Of a stretch of DNA of 6,292 nucleotides, positions 1 through 5,983 are shown in pieces. Source of the stretch: Chloroflexota bacterium (lineage in GTDB: Bacteria > Chloroflexota > Dormibacteria > CF-121); assembly GCA_005889285.1 (NCBI GenBank), contig VBFF01000134.1, positions 1-6,292 of the forward strand, in the 5' to 3' direction. The translations under genes were made by a program, and so were the position numbers. A model generated the notes under the pieces. That model worked only from the letters and a program-made list of their open reading frames with translations. It was not told where the DNA came from and ran no database searches. Position 1 is the stretch's first letter. Every line of letters begins with the position of its first letter.

Positions 1-168
1 ATCAACGGCTGCGGTCGTTACCTGGTGGCGGGCACCGCGACCCAGGGCGTCGCCCCCGCAACCGACACCTTCGAGGTCCACATTTGGGACACAAGCCATA
101 GCTTCGATGCGCCGCTGCTGCTGGTGACCGGCACGCTGAGCACCGGCCAGATCAAGATCGTGCGATGA
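1..168 (+). CDS. C-terminal end of a probable secreted or surface protein (partial)
   Basis: The window opens inside a gene; frame 1 reads 55 codons to a TGA at 166-168. The fragment is rich in beta-forming residues, Gly and Thr. It contains the segment DTFEVHIWDT followed by a hydrophobic strand (PLLLVTGTL) and a closing GQIKIV. This pattern, an 'F-x-(I/V)-x-IWD' strand near the end and a final G-x-I-x-I strand, resembles the Ig-like C-terminal domain called post-COAP-1 that ends many extracellular proteins of Chloroflexota and Actinomycetota. That family match is from memory and is moderate at best. No catalytic motif, membrane segment or sorting signal is visible in what remains. It converges on the cyclase gene, with only 10 bases between the two stop codons. 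The function of the whole protein cannot be judged from this piece. Confidence 0.7.
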   Translation: MNGCGRYLVAGTATQGVAPATDTFEVHIWDTSHSFDAPLLLVTGTLSTGQIKIVR

Positions 169-172
169 CCGT

Positions 173-186
173 CGGGCCTTAGCCCG
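173..186. terminator. Short GC-rich hairpin between convergent genes, possible weak terminator
   Basis: A perfect 5-bp stem (CGGGC / GCCCG) with a CTTA loop lies just past the stop codon of the left-hand gene and spans the stop codon of the cyclase gene. A second GC-rich inverted repeat (CCGCC / GGCGG, 187-191 and 196-200) follows inside the cyclase 3' end. There is no T-tract on either strand, so this is not a classical intrinsic terminator. A role in separating convergent transcripts is inferred only from its position. Confidence 0.25.
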
Positions 187-3100
187 CCGCCAGGCGGCGG
201 AGATCGAGCTCGGCGCCCAGCTCGCGGAAGATGCCCGCCGCCTCCACGACCAGTGGATCCGCCTCGGCGCGACGCGCATCGCCCGGCGGTAACGCGCGCA
301 AGGCGCCGGCCAGGCCGGCGAGCGTGCGGGCGAGCTCCTGGCGCTCGCTGGTGCCACGCAGGATCTCGCGGCTGCGCTCCAGGGCGGTCAGCGAATCCGG
401 CATCTCGCCGCGGCTGAAGTGCACGGTTCCCAGCACCTGCAGCGCGATGCCTTCCTGGTCTAACGCCTGCACCGCCTGGGCGGTGGCGACGGCTCGTTTC
501 GCCCAGTCGAGCGCGGCCGTCGCATCGGACGAGAGCGAGGCTTCCGCGAGATAGCGCTCGGTCTCCGATTGGTAGGTCTGGCTTCCGAGCTGTGCCCACT
601 CCTCGATCGCCCGCTGAAGCTCAGGGCGACCGGTCTGCGCGTCGCCCCGCCGGACGGCGGTGATGCCGAGTCCGGTGCGAGCGAGCGCAATCCCGGCCGC
701 GTAGCCGATCGCGCTCCAGCGTTTCAGTGCCGCGCTGAAATCCGCCTCGGCCTCCTCGAGCGCGCCCCGGGCCAGCTCGATCTGCGCCAGGTTGTTGCGC
801 GACGTCCCGATGCCCAGGGGATCGCCGATCCGCTCCCGGATGGCCAGCGCTTTCGCATGCGCACCCAAGGCCTCCGCGTAGCGCCCCTCCTTGCGACGCA
901 CGATGCCGATGTTGTTCAGGGCGTTCGCCTGGCCGGACACGTCGGCGCGGGCTTCGTACAGCTGGAGGCTGCGCTCGTAGTAGTCGATGGCCATCCGTGT
1001 GTCTCCGCTCAGCGAGGCGACCGTCCCCAGGTGCTTGTACGCGTCCGCTCGCGCGTCGTCGGCGCCCGCCGCTTCGGCGCGTTGCGCCGCCATCAGCAAC
1101 GTCTGTTTTGACTGTTCGTAGGAACCCTGCTGCCAGTAGACCTGGCCCAGCTCCAGGAGGACGAGTGCCTGCTCGCGATCGGCACCCGACGAGAGGACCT
1201 CGCGTGCCTCCGTCAGGGTGCGGAGCGCCTGCGGCGTATCGCCCGTGATCTGGTGGACGACCCCCAGCTTGCGCAGCAGGCGCGAGCGCCCGCGGTCATC
1301 GGCGGGGTCGAGCGCGGCGAGCGCCTGGCGATAGCCGGCCGCCGCCTGCGCATAGTTGCCGGTAAACCCCTCGACATCCGCGATGCCTTCCCAGGCGGCC
1401 GCGCTCGCCGCCGGATCCGCGGCACTGTGTTCCAGGGCGGAGCGGAAGTACGCCAGGGCCTCGTCGATGGCATACAGCCGTCGCGCGCGTTGCCCCGCTC
1501 GCAGCAGCGCCGCCGACGCCTTCGCGTCGTCATCGCCGCGCGCGTAGTGATAGGCGATGATGTCGACGTACTCGTCTGCCCGTTGCGCGAACAGTTCCGC
1601 GATGGCATCCGCCACGCGGACGTGGAGCCGGCGCCGTTGCGAGAGGAGCTGCTTGAGATAGGCGACTTCCTGGATCAGGGCATGGCGGAAGGCGTGGGTA
1701 ACCTCGGGATCGATCCCCCGCTCCTCCACGAAGCCCTGATCGATCAGGTGGTCGAGGTCGACCGCCAGCGAGGGGCTGGGATCGATCCGCTCGAGCACGC
1801 GGTACCAGAAGGTCCGGCCGACCACGGCGGCCGCGCGGACGACGCGCGCGGGGCCCGGTCCGAGGCCGTCGATGCGCGCCCCCAGTACCTCGTGCACACT
1901 GTCGGGAACAAGCAGCGCCAGCGATTGCCGCCCGACCCAGACGCCGCCTACCCGGGCGATCGCGCCAGAGTCTCGCAGCGCGGAGGCGAGCTGCTCGATG
2001 AAGAAGGCGTTGCCCCCGCTCTTGAGCAGCATGGTCTCCAGCAGCGCGGGGTCGAGCTCGCCGCCAAGATACTGCGCGAGGACCTGGCGCGATTCCGTGT
2101 CATCAAGGGTCAAGAGCTCGACCCGCACCGAGGACCAGGGTGGCTGCCACTCGGAGCGGCCGGTGCCCACGAACAGGCAGGGGAGCGACGCCAGCTCCGC
2201 GGCCAGGTCGGCAAGGACGGATTGACTCGCCGAATCGATCCAGTGCAGGTCCTCGGCGACGATGAGCAGTGGACCTCTAGCCGCCTGCAGGCGAACCAGG
2301 TTGCGCACGACCTCGGTGAGGACCCGGCGGGTCGCTTGCGGATCGAACCCCGCCGATGCGTAGCCGAGGACGTCGAGCAGCAGTCGCACGGTGGCGTGAT
2401 CGAGGTCCAAACCCAGCTCCCGCACCCGCCCTTCGATGCCGGCTCGTGCGACCGGTTCCAGGTCAGCCTGACGGATGCCAAACGCGCTGCGGAGCAGGCT
2501 CGCCAGCACCGCGTAGGATGTCTGCCGATCGTAGGAGCGGCCTCGCGCCATCCAGCGATCGACGCCGGCGCCGAGGCTCGTCAAGAATTCCGCGATCAGC
2601 CGGCTTTTGCCGACCCCCGCCTCGCCAGCCACGGTCACCGCGCGGCCCTGGCCGAGCACCGCAGCGGCCAGCGCCTGGCGCAGGAGCGCGAGCTCGGCGC
2701 TGCGCCCGACCAGGGGTGTCGTTCCATCAGCGACGGCGTCGTCTTTGGCGCGAACCACCCGATACGCCTTAACCGATTGCGCCTTTCCCTTGAGCGCCAT
2801 CGCTCCCAGTGGCTCGAACTCGAAGGCGCGCGCGGCCAGCCGGTAGGTCGTCGGGCCCACCACGATCGCGCCCGGGGTCGCGATCGACTCGAGCCGCTGC
2901 GCCGTGTTCACCGTGTCGCCTACCACGGTATAGGCCGATTGCACATCGTTGGCCAGGATGCCGCTCACCACTTCACCGCTGGAGATGCCAATCCGCAGGG
3001 CGAGCCGCAGGCCGTGCTCACGTTCGAGCCAGTCGTTGAGCAGGGTCAGCGCGCGTTGCATGTCGAGGGCGGCTCGCACCGTGCGCTCGGCGTCGTCCTC

Positions 3101-3466
3101 GTGCGAGACCGGCGCCCCAAAAACCGCCATGACGGCATCACCCATGTACTTCTCGACGGTTCCTTCGTAGCGCTGAATGGGGCGCACCAGCGCGGCGAAG
3201 AAGGCACCGAGGATGCGCCGAAGGTCTTCTGGATCAAGCCGTTCCCCGAGCGGGGTCGACCCCGAAAGATCGGCAAAGAGCACCGAGACCAGCCGGCGGT
3301 CTTCGCGCACGGCGGTCTCGGGTGAGACCTGGAGGCCGGTTCCGCGTGGCGCAGCGGGCGCCCCGCAGTTCGGGCAGAACCGGTGTGCCGGCCGCAGCCG
3401 CGCGCCGCACGCCGAGCAGGTCAGGCGCGCCGAACGGGTCGGTGCCGGCGGCTTGCGGGTCCGCAT
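179..3466 (-). CDS. Class III adenylate/guanylate cyclase with zinc ribbon, AAA/STAND-like ATPase and TPR repeats
   Basis: Predicted soluble multidomain cyclase of 1095 residues that makes cAMP from ATP. Domains in order: zinc ribbon (Cys17, Cys20, Cys31, Cys34); catalytic cyclase domain, about residues 55-237; P-loop ATPase module, about 250-600, with Walker A GEAGVGKS (281-288) and a Walker B-like strand ending in Glu405-Asp406 before LHWID; then TPR-type helical repeats from about 655 to 1040. Catalytic residues all appear present: metal-binding Asp66 and Asp110, purine-selecting Lys106 and Thr180, transition-state Asn187 and Arg191. Lys with Thr in place of the usual Asp is the class IIIb signature, shared with bicarbonate-stimulated cyclases including mammalian sAC, which has a similar cyclase-ATPase-TPR layout. 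There is a single cyclase domain, so activity would need a homodimer. No membrane segments are seen. The ATG at 3466 lies 9 bases after the Crp-family gene's stop with no strong ribosome site, so the two are probably co-transcribed. The ATPase and TPR parts presumably regulate or scaffold the catalytic domain; the signal is unknown. Confidence 0.95.
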   Translation of the reverse strand: MRTRKPPAPTRSARLTCSACGARLRPAHRFCPNCGAPAAPRGTGLQVSPETAVREDRRLVSVLFADLSGSTPLGERLDPEDLRRILGAFFAALVRPIQRYEGTVEKYMGDAVMAVFGAPVSHEDDAERTVRAALDMQRALTLLNDWLEREHGLRLALRIGISSGEVVSGILANDVQSAYTVVGDTVNTAQRLESIATPGAIVVGPTTYRLAARAFEFEPLGAMALKGKAQSVKAYRVVRAKDDAVADGTTPLVGRSAELALLRQALAAAVLGQGRAVTVAGEAGVGKSRLIAEFLTSLGAGVDRWMARGRSYDRQTSYAVLASLLRSAFGIRQADLEPVARAGIEGRVRELGLDLDHATVRLLLDVLGYASAGFDPQATRRVLTEVVRNLVRLQAARGPLLIVAEDLHWIDSASQSVLADLAAELASLPCLFVGTGRSEWQPPWSSVRVELLTLDDTESRQVLAQYLGGELDPALLETMLLKSGGNAFFIEQLASALRDSGAIARVGGVWVGRQSLALLVPDSVHEVLGARIDGLGPGPARVVRAAAVVGRTFWYRVLERIDPSPSLAVDLDHLIDQGFVEERGIDPEVTHAFRHALIQEVAYLKQLLSQRRRLHVRVADAIAELFAQRADEYVDIIAYHYARGDDDAKASAALLRAGQRARRLYAIDEALAYFRSALEHSAADPAASAAAWEGIADVEGFTGNYAQAAAGYRQALAALDPADDRGRSRLLRKLGVVHQITGDTPQALRTLTEAREVLSSGADREQALVLLELGQVYWQQGSYEQSKQTLLMAAQRAEAAGADDARADAYKHLGTVASLSGDTRMAIDYYERSLQLYEARADVSGQANALNNIGIVRRKEGRYAEALGAHAKALAIRERIGDPLGIGTSRNNLAQIELARGALEEAEADFSAALKRWSAIGYAAGIALARTGLGITAVRRGDAQTGRPELQRAIEEWAQLGSQTYQSETERYLAEASLSSDATAALDWAKRAVATAQAVQALDQEGIALQVLGTVHFSRGEMPDSLTALERSREILRGTSERQELARTLAGLAGALRALPPGDARRAEADPLVVEAAGIFRELGAELDLRRLAAG

Positions 3467-3475
3467 CGCTTTAGA

Positions 3476-4147
3476 TTAGGCGCGTTTTCGCAACTCGGCC
3501 GGTCGGATGACCGTGATGTATCCGGACCGCTGCACGATATCGCCTCGGGCCGCAAGCCGAGAAAGTGCGCGATTCACGTTCTCGCGGCTGGCCGCGACCA
3601 TGCCGGCCAGCGTCCGTTGGGTCAGGCGCATCTCGATGCGGATGCCATCGGGCGTCTTGTGGCCGTGGGCGGCGGCCAGGTCGAGGAGCTTGCGGGCGAC
3701 GCGACCGGGAACGTCGAGGAAGGCGGCTTCTGAAAAGGTCGCGTCCATGCGCCGGATATGGCCGATCAGCACCTTGATCAGATGCCGGACGGCCTGCGGG
3801 TTGTCGTCGAGAAACGCCATCAACGCCTGCCGCTCCAGGACGACGCAGCGCGTCGGCACCATCGCCTCGGCATCCATGGTGCGCACCGGCTGATCCTCGA
3901 AGATGGTCAACTCGCCGAAGCTGTCCCCGGGAAGGAGCACCGTGAAGACCGCTTCCGCGCCGCCGCTCCCCACTCGCGAGATCTTCACCTGCCCCCGAAC
4001 GATGATGTAGAGGACGGTGGCCGGGTCACCCTCGTGAAAGATGTAGGAGCCCGCCGTATAGCTGCGCTCGCTGATCGCGGGAGCCCGTGCGGGAGAGGAG
4101 CGCGATCGAGTCCATGATCGGATGATAGGCCCGCGTAGGGATGTCAA
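3476..4147 (-). CDS. Crp/Fnr family cyclic-nucleotide-responsive transcriptional regulator (5' end uncertain)
   Basis: DNA-binding regulator with an N-terminal cyclic-nucleotide beta barrel and a C-terminal winged helix. Numbering from an in-frame TTG at 4147 gives 223 residues. The barrel begins clearly at ERSYTAG (about 27-33) with the FHEGD turn. The phosphate-binding cassette reads FGELTIFEDQPVRT, and Glu79, Arg89 and Thr90 align with E. coli CRP Glu72, Arg82 and Ser83, so cAMP binding is likely. A dimer helix leads to FLDVPGR (143-149). The helix-turn-helix lies at about 175-200, with LTQRTLAGMV and the recognition helix SRENVNRALSRL. No Fnr-type cysteine cluster is seen in the conserved body. 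The start is unresolved. Residues 1-25 in this frame look non-conserved and Arg/Ser-rich. The TTG falls in a likely -35 box, and in-frame ATGs at 4246 and 4306 fall inside the divergent kinase gene. An out-of-frame ATG at 4115 has a promoter spaced for leaderless translation and encodes a Crp-like MDSIALLSR, which suggests a frameshift. It heads an operon with the cyclase gene. Confidence 0.88.
   Translation of the reverse strand: MTSLRGPIIRSWTRSRSSPARAPAISERSYTAGSYIFHEGDPATVLYIIVRGQVKISRVGSGGAEAVFTVLLPGDSFGELTIFEDQPVRTMDAEAMVPTRCVVLERQALMAFLDDNPQAVRHLIKVLIGHIRRMDATFSEAAFLDVPGRVARKLLDLAAAHGHKTPDGIRIEMRLTQRTLAGMVAASRENVNRALSRLAARGDIVQRSGYITVIRPAELRKRA
4122..4147 (-). promoter_or_regulatory. 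Candidate promoter of the Crp-cyclase operon
   Basis: On the minus strand a perfect TTGACA (4147-4142) is followed 14 bases later by TATCAT (4127-4122), five of six matches to TATAAT. The 14-base spacer is shorter than the usual 16-18. Six bases separate the -10 box from an ATG at 4115-4113, the spacing seen for leaderless transcripts in Actinobacteria, Deinococcus and related groups, and no Shine-Dalgarno sequence precedes that ATG. If real, transcription would start at or next to the A of this ATG. Both boxes are seen in the sequence; promoter activity is inferred. Confidence 0.45.
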
Positions 4148-4152
4148 GACGG

Positions 4153-4168
4153 GGTGCCCAATAGCACA
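4153..4168. promoter_or_regulatory. Candidate Crp-type operator (GTG-N8-CAC inverted repeat)
   Basis: The 16-bp site has perfect GTGC and GCAC arms (4154-4157 and 4164-4167) around a 6-base centre. It matches the GTG-N8-CAC core of the Crp consensus TGTGA-N6-TCACA, though the outermost and innermost consensus positions differ. It sits just upstream of the minus-strand -35 box, centred about 45 bases before the predicted start point of the Crp-cyclase transcript. A related but degenerate copy, GTG-N8-CAT, lies 23 bp to the right (4177-4190). Binding by the neighbouring Crp-family protein is an inference from position and pattern. Confidence 0.35.
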
Positions 4169-4180
4169 CACCGTTTGTGC
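4164..4180. repeat. Inverted repeat GCACA-N7-TGTGC in the divergent promoter region
   Basis: Perfect 5-bp arms (4164-4168 and 4176-4180) are separated by 7 bases, lying midway between the two mirror-image TTGACAT boxes. The left arm is shared with the Crp-type palindrome to its left, and the right arm opens the degenerate copy to its right, so the three patterns interlock. It could be an operator in its own right or just a by-product of two tandem Crp-like sites. Confidence 0.35.
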
Positions 4181-4183
4181 CAA

Positions 4184-4190
4184 TTGACAT
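4184..4190 (+). promoter_or_regulatory. TTGACAT box facing the histidine kinase gene (candidate -35 element)
   Basis: A perfect TTGACA plus T, the exact mirror of the TTGACAT on the opposite strand at 4147-4141, points toward the kinase start at 4236. No good -10 box lies at the usual 16-18 base spacing; the best TANNNT-like hexamer (TACCGT, 4213-4218) is 23 bases away. The promoter is therefore weak or activator-dependent, or the box belongs to an operator instead. Confidence 0.3.
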
Positions 4191-4221
4191 AGACGACATC
4201 CAAAATCGGGAGTACCGTGCG

Positions 4222-4246
4222 GGCAGACTCTGCCAATGCTCAGCAT
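4222..4246. repeat. Two adjacent quasi-palindromes over the kinase start codon
   Basis: GGCAGA-C-TCTGCC (4222-4234) is followed after one base by ATGCT-C-AGCAT (4236-4246). Both are perfect inverted repeats around a single central C, with centres 13 bp apart. The second contains the kinase ATG, and no Shine-Dalgarno sequence is present between them. They could form a protein-binding site or short RNA hairpins (stems GGCA/TGCC and ATGC/GCAT) that limit access to the start codon. The repeats are seen directly; a role is inferred. Confidence 0.4.
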
Positions 4247-5918
4247 CGTCCCGGAAGCCGCACCCGACCTGGCCGACTCATCGCTCATCCTCGTTCCGCG
4301 CGTCACGCGCTGGTTCGAGACGCGACCCTTCGACGATCAGGCGCTCGATCGGCTCGACAAGCCGGTTGTCCGCACCCCGCACCAGGTCCTGGTGGAAGCC
4401 CTGCTCGAGCCGTCGTCCGCGGACCTGGCCTGGCTGGCGTGGGAGGACGGCAGCCCGAGCGTCGTCGTCGCGCGGGATCGGATGTCGCCGCTCCAGCCGG
4501 CCTCGATTGGTGAATTTCCGGAGCCGCCCCGCAGCCCGATGACCGTCAATCGGGCCTCGCGCAGCGGCGCCTGGGCGCTCTGGTGCCGCTCTCGCGGAAT
4601 CCTGTCCGCCACCGTCGTGCCGGTGCGGCAGCGCAACGAGATCGTCGGCACCATCGGCCTGGCCAGTTGCAGCGCGGGAGGCCTCGACGATTCCGACCTG
4701 CAGCGCGTCCAGCTGGGCGCCTCGTTGGCGATCCAGGCCCGCAGCCACGAACTGCGACTCAGCAGCCTCCGCCGGATGTTCGATGAAGTCAGTCGCACAC
4801 TCGAGAACGCGCTCGCGCTCGATCGGGCGCTACGCCTGCCGCCGACCTACCGGGAGATCGCTCGCTCGGTCGGGGAGTCGCTGGATGCGAGCTATTGCCA
4901 GATCGCGGTGCGCGATGCGGGCCAGGCGATCACCATCCGGGCCGCGGGCGGGCATCGTCCGCCGCGCCGCGTGGGCTCCAGGTGGGCCCTGGCGAAGCTG
5001 CGCCGCTGCGCCGAGGCGCTCCACGAACGACGAGCGGTGGTGCTGACATTCAGTCAGGGCGACGCCGCATCCGAGCCGGAGCGGCTGGCGCTCTTTACAC
5101 CGACCACCCGGACCGGCGTCCTCATCCCCTTCGTTGCCGGTCCACGCACACAGGGCGTGTTGATCCTGGGTGAGGAGCGCGAGTCACGTTGCGGGCCGCT
5201 GACGCCGGAGCGCATCGCCCTCCTGGAACTGGTCGCCAGTCGGATCGCGCACATCATGCGGATCTCGCGGCGGCTGGAGTATGAGCGCTTGGGCGACCGC
5301 CGGCGCCAGCGTCAGCTGACCGTGGAACGGCAGCGGCTGGCGCGCGACGTGCACGACGAAATTGGGCAAGCGCTGAGCGTGCTCCTGGTGCAGATTCGCT
5401 GCGCCATCGCCGACGGCACCGCCGGCCCCGAAGCGCTGAAAGTGCTGGAGCAGGCGACCAGCGACGCCCTCAACGGCGCGCGGACCCTCGCCTTTGGGTT
5501 CCGGCATCTGGAACGGGGAGTCGGTCCGCTGGAAGAGGCCCGTGCCTTTGCCGACACGCTGCTACGCGGGGCGCAGTGCCGCTTGAGCTGGAGCGAGGAA
5601 CGGGTCGAGGGCCGGGTCGCGGCCAGGACCTTGCGCGAGATCGCCAACGTGATCAAAGAAGCGGTGACCAACATCGTCCGGCATGCGGCCGCGGATTGCG
5701 CGCGGATTCGGGTCGAATACCCCGATGGTCGGATCAGAGTCACCATCCAGGACAACGGCATCGGCTTCCGCCTGCAGGAAGCGCGGCCCACCAGGGATGG
5801 CCGCGGCCTGGGCCTGGTCGGTTGCGCCGAGCGGCTGGCGCGCGTCGGCGGCGTGTTCGACATCCAGAGCGCACCCAGCCGCGGGACGCTCGTGATCCTG
5901 GAAGCGCCTCGAGCCTGA
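4236..5918 (+). CDS. Soluble GAF-domain sensor histidine kinase (NarX/NreB/LiaS-type, HisKA_3 + HATPase_c)
   Basis: Predicted cytoplasmic sensor kinase of 560 residues. Residues about 45-170 form a diverged GAF-like region and about 200-340 a second, clearer GAF domain. A charged coiled segment (343-365) leads to the HisKA_3 dimerisation helix with phospho-acceptor His373 in ERQRLARDVHDEIGQALS. The ATP-binding domain has an N box (Glu475, Asn479), a G1 box DNGIGF (506-511) and a G2 box GRGLGLVG (522-529) followed by CAERL in place of the common MRERV. These elements look intact, so the kinase should be active. Members of this family phosphorylate LuxR/NarL-type response regulators; none is in the window. 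No transmembrane segment, PAS domain, HAMP domain or NreB-type N-terminal cysteine cluster is visible, so the ligand is unknown. ATG 4236 is the first usable start, because a TGA lies in frame at 4185 with only a CTG between. The gene is divergent from the Crp-cyclase pair and shares its upstream region. Confidence 0.93.
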   Translation: MLSIVPEAAPDLADSSLILVPRVTRWFETRPFDDQALDRLDKPVVRTPHQVLVEALLEPSSADLAWLAWEDGSPSVVVARDRMSPLQPASIGEFPEPPRSPMTVNRASRSGAWALWCRSRGILSATVVPVRQRNEIVGTIGLASCSAGGLDDSDLQRVQLGASLAIQARSHELRLSSLRRMFDEVSRTLENALALDRALRLPPTYREIARSVGESLDASYCQIAVRDAGQAITIRAAGGHRPPRRVGSRWALAKLRRCAEALHERRAVVLTFSQGDAASEPERLALFTPTTRTGVLIPFVAGPRTQGVLILGEERESRCGPLTPERIALLELVASRIAHIMRISRRLEYERLGDRRRQRQLTVERQRLARDVHDEIGQALSVLLVQIRCAIADGTAGPEALKVLEQATSDALNGARTLAFGFRHLERGVGPLEEARAFADTLLRGAQCRLSWSEERVEGRVAARTLREIANVIKEAVTNIVRHAAADCARIRVEYPDGRIRVTIQDNGIGFRLQEARPTRDGRGLGLVGCAERLARVGGVFDIQSAPSRGTLVILEAPRA

Positions 5919-5924
5919 CGAACT

Positions 5925-5937
5925 GACCACAATGGTC
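5925..5937. repeat. Short inverted repeat after the kinase gene
   Basis: GACCA-CAA-TGGTC has perfect 5-bp arms around a 3-base loop and starts 7 bases after the kinase stop codon. There is no T-tract, so it is at best a weak terminator. It may equally be an operator for the downstream gene or chance. The rest of the 65-base gap (5919-5983) shows no clear promoter and no Shine-Dalgarno sequence before the next start. Confidence 0.25.
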
Positions 5938-5983
5938 CGTTCGGCCGATATGGCGCGTAAGCCCAGACGTAACACTTGTGCGA

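Noticed and set aside
18..599. Minus-strand open frame over the left edge and the cyclase 3' end
   Set aside because: It overlaps both the left partial gene and the TPR end of the cyclase, and its translation is a low-complexity Arg/Gly/Ala mix.
1253..3325. A 690-codon open frame on the plus strand, antisense to the cyclase gene
   Set aside because: Its translation shows no domain-like pattern and is rich in Arg, Gly, Gln and Asp. It mirrors the strongly GC-biased codons of the cyclase gene, whose domains and catalytic residues are unmistakable. Long antisense frames are expected at this base composition.
4164..4180. GCACA-N7-TGTGC taken as a classical Crp site
   Set aside because: The arms face the wrong way for TGTGA-N6-TCACA and the spacing is 7 rather than 6. 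The GTG-N8-CAC palindrome at 4154-4167 is the better Crp candidate, so this one was kept only as a repeat.
4148..4306. Upstream extension of the Crp-family gene to ATG 4306 or ATG 4246, giving an N-terminus with a Cys-rich stretch (C-P-H-G...C-R-L-C)
   Set aside because: The extension runs into the divergent kinase gene and through the control region. The cysteine-rich stretch comes from reading that spacer and does not resemble a Crp or Fnr N-terminus in position or context.
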